A stretch of DNA of 5,491 nt from an uncultured Lachnospiraceae bacterium (GTDB lineage: Bacteria > Bacillota > Clostridia > Lachnospirales > Lachnospiraceae): contig CAOKHR010000177.1 in NCBI GenBank assembly GCA_948468325.1, positions 1-5,491 on the forward strand, read 5' to 3'. Below, piece by piece: positions 1-5,491 of the stretch. A program made the translations under genes and the position numbers. Under the pieces are notes generated by a model. The model saw nothing but the letters and a program-made list of their open reading frames with translations, searched no databases and had not been told where the DNA came from. Positions within the stretch are counted from its first letter, which is position 1, and the number at the start of each line of letters is the position of its first letter.

Positions 1-1
1 G

Positions 2-808
2 TCTCTAGCAGAAGATGTAACAGGGACACAAGGCGTGATTTCCAGTTTTAAGACACTGGACGAGGCGGCAGATACAGAAATCATTCAGCATGACGCCCAT
101 ATCAATCATGGCAATTCAGGAGGCCCGCTTGTAACGGCAGACGGCAACGTCATTGCAATTAACACGTTTATTACCGGCGACGGGGCGGAATACAGCGGTT
201 CGGTTGTGATTGATTATGTGATAGAAGCATTAAACAATCTCGGAATTTATTATGAAACAGGGGCAGGAACAGCAGAAGAAAACACGGAAAAGGAAAATAA
301 TACAGAAAAAGAAGCAAATACAGGAAAAGAAGAAAAAGAAGAAGTAAAGGAAGAACAGGACTTCTCTGTTACTTTAGGGATTCTGGCAGCCGCCGGGGCA
401 GTCGGTATATTGATTGGCATTATACTGATTATTGGTTTTGCAAAAAAACAGCCGGAAGAAAACCATGAGGAAAACCGGCCAAAAGACAGCGGCTTTCGCC
501 TGCAGGGAGTATCCGGAGTTTTTTCCGGAAGAAGATACGCGATTAACGAGCGAATCCATATCGGAAGAGATCCGCAGAGCGAACTCGTATATCCGGCAGG
601 GACTATGGGAATCAGCAGCAGGCATTGTGAAATTATGCTGCAAAACGGAGAGGTTTGTCTGTTGGATAAGGGATCTACATACGGCACATTTGTAAACGGC
701 GCGCGCATACAGCCCAATCGTCCGGTTGTCATACACGCAGGAGAAACATTTTATCTCGGGCATCCCGGGGAAAGCTTTGTCATTATAGATAAAAACAGAA
801 ATCTGTAA
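2..808 (+). CDS. Membrane-anchored trypsin/HtrA-like serine protease with C-terminal FHA domain (5' partial)
   Basis: The frame is open from base 2, so the gene starts upstream of the window. The GTG at 35 lies inside the protease domain and is not the start. 268 residues are visible. Residues 1-85 are the end of a chymotrypsin-fold S1C protease: the HINHGNSGGPL block carries the catalytic serine (Ser39 of the visible part, codon 116-118), as in the HtrA/DegP consensus. The catalytic His and Asp would lie upstream. No PDZ domain follows. Instead come an E/K-rich linker (about 88-120), one hydrophobic helix (about 122-147) ending in a Lys-Lys stop-transfer signal, and an FHA domain (about 160-265) with Gly188-Arg189, Ser205-Ser206-Arg207-x and the STYGTFVNG block at 225-233, the usual phosphothreonine-binding features. 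Inferred topology is protease outside, FHA inside. The next gene starts 19 bases downstream, so they are probably co-transcribed. The protease family and FHA are confident; the substrate is unknown. Confidence 0.9.
   Translation, partial: SLAEDVTGTQGVISSFKTLDEAADTEIIQHDAHINHGNSGGPLVTADGNVIAINTFITGDGAEYSGSVVIDYVIEALNNLGIYYETGAGTAEENTEKENNTEKEANTGKEEKEEVKEEQDFSVTLGILAAAGAVGILIGIILIIGFAKKQPEENHEENRPKDSGFRLQGVSGVFSGRRYAINERIHIGRDPQSELVYPAGTMGISSRHCEIMLQNGEVCLLDKGSTYGTFVNGARIQPNRPVVIHAGETFYLGHPGESFVIIDKNRNL
281..334 (+). repeat. Three tandem 18-base units encoding NTEKE(N/A)-type hexapeptides
   Basis: Units at 281-298, 299-316 and 317-334 encode NTEKEN, NTEKEA and NTGKEE. They differ by a few substitutions and have no length change. 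They form the start of the charged linker between the protease and the membrane helix and continue into a KEEKEE-type run. In-frame repeats of this sort can change linker length by slippage without breaking the gene. Confidence 0.75.
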
Positions 809-812
809 ATCG

Positions 813-819
813 AAAGGAA
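813..819 (+). promoter_or_regulatory. Ribosome binding site for the propeller-like gene
   Basis: AAAGGAA lies 8 bases before the ATG at 828 and supports that start. It sits in the 19-base gap after the protease-FHA stop codon (806-808). The gap has no terminator hairpin, which fits translation from a shared message. Confidence 0.7.
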
Positions 820-827
820 ATGGTCAA

Positions 828-1673
828 ATGAAAAAGAAAATCATATATTTTAGTTTATGCTTTATTACATGTCTGCTGCTTGCTATGGGAAAAACGAAGA
901 ACGTACAGGCATCGCCGGTGTATCAGTCGATAAAGATATATTCGGATATGTCAAAACAGGAAAGGACCGTTGGAAATACAACATTTTCATGGGGAAGGAA
1001 AGATCTGGATATACAGTTTTATGCATCAATAAACGGAAATAAGAAGTTATTGCTTTCCGCACGCAATATAAATTCTGAGATTGTGACAAATGGAAAAGTA
1101 GTGTATTGCATAGCGTCTTTGTCCAATGAGCCATATAAGCTGTATCGAATTTCTGTCACTGGCGGTGTAACCGGACAATATATGATTGATGACGATTCTT
1201 TCTGGAATATTAAAGGCTTTTATAATAACAAAGTCTTTTATTTGCATACAAAAACACTTTTTAGTTATGATATACAATCAGGAAAGAAAGAAGTTGTTTC
1301 AAAAAATTTGAATGAGGCAAGGCAGTATGGAAAATATATTTATTTAACCGGATCGCCAAATGACTTTACAATCAAGGTTTATAACGCAAAAACAGGAAAA
1401 ATTAAAACCATATGTAAAACCATCCCTTATTATGATATTGTTTCCGGAAATATCTATTATCTGGATTGCCTGAAACTTAAGCCGGATGGAGGAAGGACGC
1501 CCGGTCTTGGAGTTTATCTTGTTGTTTCTTTAAAGAAGTGCAAATTAGACGGAAGCGGTAAGAAGACGCTGCTAAAACGGCTGGACGTACAGACATTTAT
1601 GTCGATAAAAATCACAAAAAATTCGATTACCTATTATAATTCACATAATAAAAAAGTAAAAAGGAAGTTTTGA
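828..1673 (+). CDS. Secreted beta-propeller-like protein (DUF5050-like), function unknown
   Basis: The product has 281 residues. Residues 1-28 are a clear signal peptide: MKKK basic start, hydrophobic core, and a V-Q-A cleavage site before Ser29. Cys11 and Cys15 are inside the core without a lipobox, so it is probably not a lipoprotein. The mature part has at least four recurring strand-turn motifs of the form (aromatic/hydrophobic)-x-x-(hydrophobic)-(D/N/S)-x-x-(T/S)-G, near residues 104-113 (LYRISVTGG), 143-152 (LFSYDIQSG), 181-190 (IKVYNAKTG) and 234-244 (KCKLDGSGKK). This periodicity resembles blades of DUF5050 or six-bladed propeller proteins common in Clostridia, but too few blades are obvious for a full ring. 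There is no membrane anchor or FHA domain, so it is likely extracellular beside the ectodomains of its neighbours. The gene is markedly AT-rich. The fold is moderately supported; no enzymatic motif is seen. Confidence 0.75.
   Translation: MKKKIIYFSLCFITCLLLAMGKTKNVQASPVYQSIKIYSDMSKQERTVGNTTFSWGRKDLDIQFYASINGNKKLLLSARNINSEIVTNGKVVYCIASLSNEPYKLYRISVTGGVTGQYMIDDDSFWNIKGFYNNKVFYLHTKTLFSYDIQSGKKEVVSKNLNEARQYGKYIYLTGSPNDFTIKVYNAKTGKIKTICKTIPYYDIVSGNIYYLDCLKLKPDGGRTPGLGVYLVVSLKKCKLDGSGKKTLLKRLDVQTFMSIKITKNSITYYNSHNKKVKRKF
1611..1640 (+). promoter_or_regulatory. Possible weak internal promoter ahead of the VWA-FHA gene
   Basis: A perfect TATAAT lies at 1635-1640 inside the 3' end of the propeller-like gene. 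An ATCACA (4 of 6 matches to TTGACA) sits 18 bases upstream at 1611-1616, with no extended -10 TG. The region is very AT-rich, so a chance match is quite possible. Confidence 0.25.
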
Positions 1674-1677
1674 TATT

Positions 1678-1684
1678 GGGAGGG
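1678..1684 (+). promoter_or_regulatory. Ribosome binding site that fixes the VWA-FHA start at 1691
   Basis: GGGAGGG is 6 bases before the ATG at 1691. The frame is also open from a TTG at 1670, which overlaps the previous stop codon. That TTG has only an AAGGAAG-type site 3 bases away. Starting at 1691 also gives a standard basic signal-peptide N-terminus (MRNGIKR), so the ATG is preferred. Confidence 0.8.
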
Positions 1685-1690
1685 CAAAGA

Positions 1691-4495
1691 ATGAGGAATG
1701 GTATAAAAAGAATATTGATTCTGTTCCTTGCGGTTATCCTTGCGGCTGGAAGTTTTTGCGTGAGCAGGTCTGTCCGGGCGCAAGGAGTAGAGCAGGAAAA
1801 AGAGCAGATGGATGATTTGGAAGAACAGTCTGAACAAACACAAAACATGTCTGGTTCAGATAATCTTTCAGAGTATGACATTTGGATGGCGCAAACCATG
1901 ATACATGGGTTTGAAAATACCGGGAACGGACTGTATCCAATGTTTCAGGGTTTTTCAGATCCTGTCTACAAACAATTAGGAGAATATCTGCTGGAAGATA
2001 AACTGCAAGTGGTTTTATCATCAAGTTGGAGCATATATTTTAATAGCGAATACAGAAATCAGTTTGCAAATGAACAAAAATATATTTACGAAATCTTTCT
2101 TATGGGATTTTTGAAATATGAGGCTGAAAGCAGCAGCATAGCTATTGAATTAGAGAACAGTGAAACAAAGTTTAGTGTGAAACTTTTAGAACTTTTAGAA
2201 GATCTTTTGGGCGATACAATAAAAAATAAAGATGATTATATAAAAAATATGTCATCGGAAGAAGCTGCTGGGTTTTTCAAAAAGGTTACGGATAATTATG
2301 CAGGTATTAAAGATTTAAACAATAGTATTTCAGAAGTAAAAGATTTTGTTGATAATGGAAAGGAATTAATAGATGCAGTTTCAGAATATCTAACACTCAA
2401 GCAGGCAAAAGAAGAACGTGTCTCTTTAATAAAAGCAGCAAGGGATGCCTGTGCAGATTCAGATTCCCCAAACTCTGATTTTATAAAGGCAGCAGATGAT
2501 ATAATCAAGGCTTTGAAGAGTTCGGTACCGGAATATGTCGTGGGGAAATCTTTAGATTATGCCTGGAAACAGTGCCTTGATACAGGGTGGGATGCTTTTT
2601 GTGAATCAGATCCTGTCTTAAAAGGCATAGATCTGGGTGTTTCAGGTCTGAATGCCTGTTTTAATACGGAAGAAAAAGCATCTGACAATCTAAAACTGGC
2701 AATACTTTATATTGTGGACTGTTATATGAAATTAGGAATGATGAATGCAGCTTCTGATTTTATGGGCAGTGATACAGAGATAAACGGCCAGTCGTTTATA
2801 ACCTGTTTTCAGGCATATGCACAGTTTCAGATGTATGGAAATGATTTTGCCAAAACATGGCTTAAGGATTATCTTGACGGAGGGCTTTTAGCAGATGCAA
2901 TAAACAATCTTTTTTACAGTGAGAATATTACAACAGCAAATGATCTGATTTCCCTTAGTGATTCACAGACAGCGAACAGAAAAAAATTATTGGAGCTTAT
3001 TGATAAATATTCCGATATTTACTGGAAATTAAAAAAGAAAGAGGAAGAAAAAGATGTTGTCCGTGATGTCGTATTAGTCTTAGACCGTTCCGGGAGTATG
3101 GACGGCGAGCCCATGGATCAGACAAAAGAAGCGGCTCTTAACTTTTTGGATACGGTATTTGAACAGGAAGAAGCATCCAGAGTAGCCATTGTTACATATG
3201 ACTCTCAGTCTTATGTAAATTGCGGACTGACGACAAATAAGCCGGAACTGACCTCATGCATTGAAAATATTTATGCCGGTGATACGACAAACATGTACTC
3301 TGGTCTGCAGGAAGCAGACCGGATGCTTCAGGAGAGCACGATTGAAAAGAAAATTATCGTCCTGATGTCAGACGGACTTCCAAATGAGGGCGTATCCGAC
3401 AGTTCCGGTTATTCCGAGCCTCTGCTTCAGTTTGCGGCAGAGATGAAAAGTAACGGATATTATATTTATACACTCGGATTTTTCATGTCCGTAGATTCCA
3501 GTGAAATTTACAATGCCCAGCAGCTGATGGAGGGGATTGCAAGCCCCGGCCTGCACTATGAAGTAGAGTCCGCGGATGATCTGGTATTCTTTTTTGAGGA
3601 TATTGCAAACCAGATTTCCGGTACGAGGTATGTCCATATCCGCATTGCATGTCCGGTAGATGTAACAGTAAAAAGCGGCGAAGACGTGCTTTCTTCCAAA
3701 GCAGATGCGGAGAGTAAACGAGCGCCGTTTGGTACGCTGACTTACGAAACAATACAGGATGAAGACGAAAACGGAAACATAAGCGAAGACCGTGTAAAAA
3801 TACTGCGTCTGAATATGGAAAAAGACTACGATGTGGAGATTGAAGGATACGGAACCGGAACCATGGACTATACCGTCAGTTTCCCGAATGAATCGGGAGA
3901 ATACGACGATGTCAGGTCATTTCCGGGTATTGAAGTAACAGAAACTACAAAGGCAGCGTCAAATACGGGTGCCGCAGACGCTACCTATCTGGAAGTAGAT
4001 AAAGACGGAGACGGCAAAGCAGACATTACTTATAAAACAGAAGCAAACGGAAAAATGGAAGAAGTAAAAGACGATACGGTTTTGTATATTGTTTTGATTG
4101 TAACGGCTGTATTTGTAATTCTTATTTTAATCCTAGTGATTGTTCTGATACGCGTATCCGGAAAAAAGAAAAACAGCGGCCAGGGAGGAAATATAACAGG
4201 AGAAATTTGCGGAGCCTTTGGAATTTACCAAGGAAAAAGCTATCCGATCGGACCCGGCGGAAAATGCATCGTCGGGAGAAAAACCTCCTGCGACATCCAG
4301 CTGGTACACGGACAGGTCAGCAGAGTGCACTGCATCATCGAGATGCTGCCGGACGGCGTATATCAGGTAACAGATTATTCTTCCAACGGTACATTTTATA
4401 ATGACCAGAAGCTGAAAAACAAACAACCCTACCGGCTGCCGAAAGGAGCGCTGCTCGCCATTGGAGATGCGGATAATATATTGGAACTAAAGTAA
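1691..4495 (+). CDS. VWA-FHA type I membrane protein with large N-terminal ectodomain
   Basis: The product has 934 residues from the ATG at 1691. Residues 1-30 form a signal peptide with a V-R-A cleavage site. Residues about 31-445 are a mostly helical region I do not recognise, acidic at first, with six cysteines at 254, 295, 304, 323, 344 and 372. A charged KKKEEEKD linker (448-455) leads to a VWA domain (about 458-645) with a full MIDAS: Asp465-x-Ser467-x-Ser469, Thr533 and Asp561. This implies divalent-metal-dependent ligand binding. Residues about 646-765 are beta-rich. DKDGDGKAD (770-778) resembles a calcium-binding loop. Residues 797-820 are the transmembrane helix, followed by basic residues and an FHA domain (about 840-934) with Gly862-Arg863, Ser877-Arg878-x-His880 and Ser898-Asn899-Gly900-Thr901. 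FHA domains bind phosphothreonine, so the protein probably links an outside VWA ligand to a Ser/Thr kinase target inside. It is the last gene of the operon. Confidence 0.92.
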   Translation: MRNGIKRILILFLAVILAAGSFCVSRSVRAQGVEQEKEQMDDLEEQSEQTQNMSGSDNLSEYDIWMAQTMIHGFENTGNGLYPMFQGFSDPVYKQLGEYLLEDKLQVVLSSSWSIYFNSEYRNQFANEQKYIYEIFLMGFLKYEAESSSIAIELENSETKFSVKLLELLEDLLGDTIKNKDDYIKNMSSEEAAGFFKKVTDNYAGIKDLNNSISEVKDFVDNGKELIDAVSEYLTLKQAKEERVSLIKAARDACADSDSPNSDFIKAADDIIKALKSSVPEYVVGKSLDYAWKQCLDTGWDAFCESDPVLKGIDLGVSGLNACFNTEEKASDNLKLAILYIVDCYMKLGMMNAASDFMGSDTEINGQSFITCFQAYAQFQMYGNDFAKTWLKDYLDGGLLADAINNLFYSENITTANDLISLSDSQTANRKKLLELIDKYSDIYWKLKKKEEEKDVVRDVVLVLDRSGSMDGEPMDQTKEAALNFLDTVFEQEEASRVAIVTYDSQSYVNCGLTTNKPELTSCIENIYAGDTTNMYSGLQEADRMLQESTIEKKIIVLMSDGLPNEGVSDSSGYSEPLLQFAAEMKSNGYYIYTLGFFMSVDSSEIYNAQQLMEGIASPGLHYEVESADDLVFFFEDIANQISGTRYVHIRIACPVDVTVKSGEDVLSSKADAESKRAPFGTLTYETIQDEDENGNISEDRVKILRLNMEKDYDVEIEGYGTGTMDYTVSFPNESGEYDDVRSFPGIEVTETTKAASNTGAADATYLEVDKDGDGKADITYKTEANGKMEEVKDDTVLYIVLIVTAVFVILILILVIVLIRVSGKKKNSGQGGNITGEICGAFGIYQGKSYPIGPGGKCIVGRKTSCDIQLVHGQVSRVHCIIEMLPDGVYQVTDYSSNGTFYNDQKLKNKQPYRLPKGALLAIGDADNILELK

Positions 4496-4519
4496 CGAAA
4501 TGTAATATAATAACAGTGT

Positions 4520-4552
4520 CAGGGCATATAGAAACTATATGCCCTGTTTTTT
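4520..4552 (+). terminator. Strong intrinsic terminator of the protease/propeller/VWA operon
   Basis: A perfect 12-base inverted repeat, CAGGGCATATAG (4520-4531) and CTATATGCCCTG (4535-4546), encloses an AAA loop and is followed by six T residues (4547-4552). It begins 25 bases after the VWA-FHA stop codon and separates that operon from the nuclease gene. Confidence 0.93.
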
Positions 4553-4746
4553 AAATTTTGCTTAATACAGGAAGACCGGTTAAATAACTTAAAATTGAAA
4601 GCTATTACCCAAAATATATTAAAAACATGTCAGAAAATAGAGTGAAAAATAAGATAAGAGATGTTATAATATCTAAAAGGTAATGTTTTAAGCACGAATA
4701 CGCTTTTAATACAATATAAATATACAAGACGAGAAACGGTGGAAAA
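4553..4746. other. AT-rich intergenic region
   Basis: This 194-base stretch between the terminator and the nuclease start has no open frame with a plausible start and ribosome site, and no convincing hairpin or riboswitch-like structure. The only signal I can support in it is the promoter at 4642-4670. The leader from that promoter to the start codon would be about 70 bases. Confidence 0.6.
4642..4670 (+). promoter_or_regulatory. Sigma-A-type extended -10 promoter for the Rpn-family gene
   Basis: A perfect TATAAT at 4665-4670 is preceded by TGT (extended -10 TGn) at 4662-4664. GTGAAA at 4642-4647 matches 4 of 6 bases of TTGACA with a 17-base spacer. Transcription would start near 4677. This gives the nuclease gene its own transcript, consistent with the terminator upstream. 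Confidence 0.7.
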
Positions 4747-5491
4747 TTGGGAAAAAAAGATACGATAACGAAAGAATATATGCGTAATCCGGTAGTGTTT
4801 GCGGATGCATTTAATAAATACTTATATCATGGCAGGCAGATGATAAAGCCGGAAAAACTGAGAGAACTGGATACTACAGAGATCACCGTTCCATATGGGA
4901 GTGGTGATGCAGGCGTACCGGAACAGAAATACAGGGATGTACTCAAAATGATGATGACAGACGGAGATATAGCATATTGTCTTTTGGGGATAGAAAACCA
5001 GAGCGACATTCACTATGCCATGCCAGTGAAGAATGGCTTATATGATTTCATGCAGCTTGCGCATCAGGCAGCGGAAACAGCAAAGTCACATAGACAGGAA
5101 AGAATTGATAAAGTTGGAGAAATTACTTATAAACCATCACAAGATGAATACTTGAGTGGATTCTATAAAACAGATAAGCTGCTGCCCGTGATAACGTTAG
5201 TTGTCTTTTATTCAGCGGAAAGATGGGATGGGCCGCTTACATTGAGGGAAATGTATTCTGTGACTGATGAGGCCGTTATGCAGTATATGCCGGATTATAA
5301 AGTCAACTTAATTGCGCCGGAAAGGATGTCAGAAAGAGAAATAGAGGAATTTAGGTCCAGCCTGAAAGAGGTTATGTTTTATATAAAGTATTCAAAAGAT
5401 AAGAAAAAACTACAGGAAGTGACGCAAAAAGATAAGAATTTTCGCAATCTGGAACGGCAGGCAGCGGAAGTGATTCGTGTGATAACTAATT
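4747..5491 (+). CDS. Rpn/YhgA-like PD-(D/E)XK nuclease (putative transposase family), 3' partial
   Basis: The frame is open from a TTG at 4747 to the window end; 248 residues are visible and no stop is reached. The in-frame stop at 4717-4719 leaves no ATG or GTG before this TTG. A GGTGG(A) site at 4738-4742 precedes it, and MGKKDTITKEYMRNP matches the usual N-terminus of this family as I remember it; the alternative is the ATG at 4780. The PD-(D/E)XK core is visible: Asp64 in QKYRDVLK and Glu83-x-Gln85 in LLGIENQSDIHYAMPVKNG, followed by the conserved YDFMQLA helix. A second block, LLPVITLVVFYS near residues 159-170, fits the family. Known relatives (E. coli RpnA) are DNA endonucleases that promote RecA-independent recombination, and some act in anti-phage defence. 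The gene has its own promoter and looks unrelated in function to the preceding operon. Family is confident; biological role is inferred. Confidence 0.88.
   Translation, partial: MGKKDTITKEYMRNPVVFADAFNKYLYHGRQMIKPEKLRELDTTEITVPYGSGDAGVPEQKYRDVLKMMMTDGDIAYCLLGIENQSDIHYAMPVKNGLYDFMQLAHQAAETAKSHRQERIDKVGEITYKPSQDEYLSGFYKTDKLLPVITLVVFYSAERWDGPLTLREMYSVTDEAVMQYMPDYKVNLIAPERMSEREIEEFRSSLKEVMFYIKYSKDKKKLQEVTQKDKNFRNLERQAAEVIRVITN

Noticed and set aside
250..763. Minus-strand open frames and a +1-frame overlapping open frame in the protease-FHA gene
   Set aside because: They are shadows of the real gene in other frames, without ribosome sites or recognisable domains; the + strand frame has clear protease, membrane and FHA motifs.
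828..880. Lipoprotein signal in the propeller-like protein
   Set aside because: Cys11 and Cys15 are inside the hydrophobic core and neither has a proper lipobox before it; a V-Q-A signal-peptidase I site is present instead.
1729..1752. Short direct repeat TCCTTGCGG twice, 12 bases apart
   Set aside because: It encodes repeated Leu-Ala residues in the signal-peptide core and is best explained by amino acid bias rather than a functional repeat.
1627..2024. Minus-strand open frames across the start of the VWA-FHA gene
   Set aside because: They are antisense to the signal peptide and its low-complexity acidic segment, have no good start context, and show composition typical of antisense shadow frames.
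3368..3752. Minus-strand open frames opposite the VWA domain
   Set aside because: The sense strand encodes a complete MIDAS VWA domain; the antisense products show no domain or signal.
4683..4725. Second possible -10 elements (TACAAT, TATAAA) and a near-palindrome around the AATACG stretch
   Set aside because: No matching -35 element at a good distance, and the arms do not pair as an inverted repeat; the extended -10 promoter upstream is much better.
4822..5013. Two minus-strand open frames opposite the Rpn-family gene
   Set aside because: They overlap the conserved catalytic core of the nuclease on the sense strand and have no promoter or ribosome site.
1..5491. CRISPR array, tRNA/rRNA genes, insertion-sequence ends or attachment sites
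   Set aside because: I looked for repeat-spacer periodicity, terminal inverted repeats and tRNA-like cloverleaf sequences and found none.

Overview
The window looks like a piece of a low-GC Gram-positive chromosome, most likely a Clostridia / Lachnospiraceae-type gut bacterium. The basis is AT-rich DNA, purine-rich Shine-Dalgarno sites, Firmicute-style signal peptides, and an Rpn/YhgA-like nuclease of the type that is abundant in Lachnospiraceae. The taxonomic call is from pattern recognition only; no search was run.

Layout. All four genes are on the + strand. (1) Positions 2-808 hold the 3' part of a membrane-anchored trypsin/HtrA-like serine protease with a cytoplasmic FHA domain; its start lies before the window. 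(2) Positions 828-1673 encode a secreted 281-residue beta-propeller-like protein of unknown function. (3) Positions 1691-4495 encode a 934-residue type I membrane protein: signal peptide, a novel-looking helical region, a von Willebrand factor A (VWA) domain with a complete MIDAS motif, a beta-rich region, a calcium-loop-like motif, a transmembrane helix and a C-terminal FHA domain. Gaps of 19 and 17 bases between these three genes indicate one operon, which a strong intrinsic terminator closes at 4520-4552. (4) After a 194-base AT-rich intergenic stretch with a good extended -10 promoter, a separate transcription unit starts at 4747: an Rpn-family PD-(D/E)XK nuclease gene that runs off the window end.

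How the genes may work together. Proteins 1 and 3 share one design: an extracellular effector or sensor domain (protease; VWA) joined through a single transmembrane helix to a cytoplasmic phosphothreonine-binding FHA domain. Protein 2 is secreted into the same compartment as both ectodomains. The inferred picture is an envelope surveillance or adhesion/proteolysis module whose membrane parts are recruited inside the cell by a Ser/Thr kinase target. No kinase is visible in the window, so this remains a hypothesis. The Rpn gene is probably an unrelated accessory element (recombination/anti-phage nuclease).

Base composition is not uniform. The FHA- and VWA-coding parts are about half GC in the 60-base blocks I counted. 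Gene 2 and the N-terminal third to half of gene 3 are mostly near a quarter GC, suggesting a mosaic operon.
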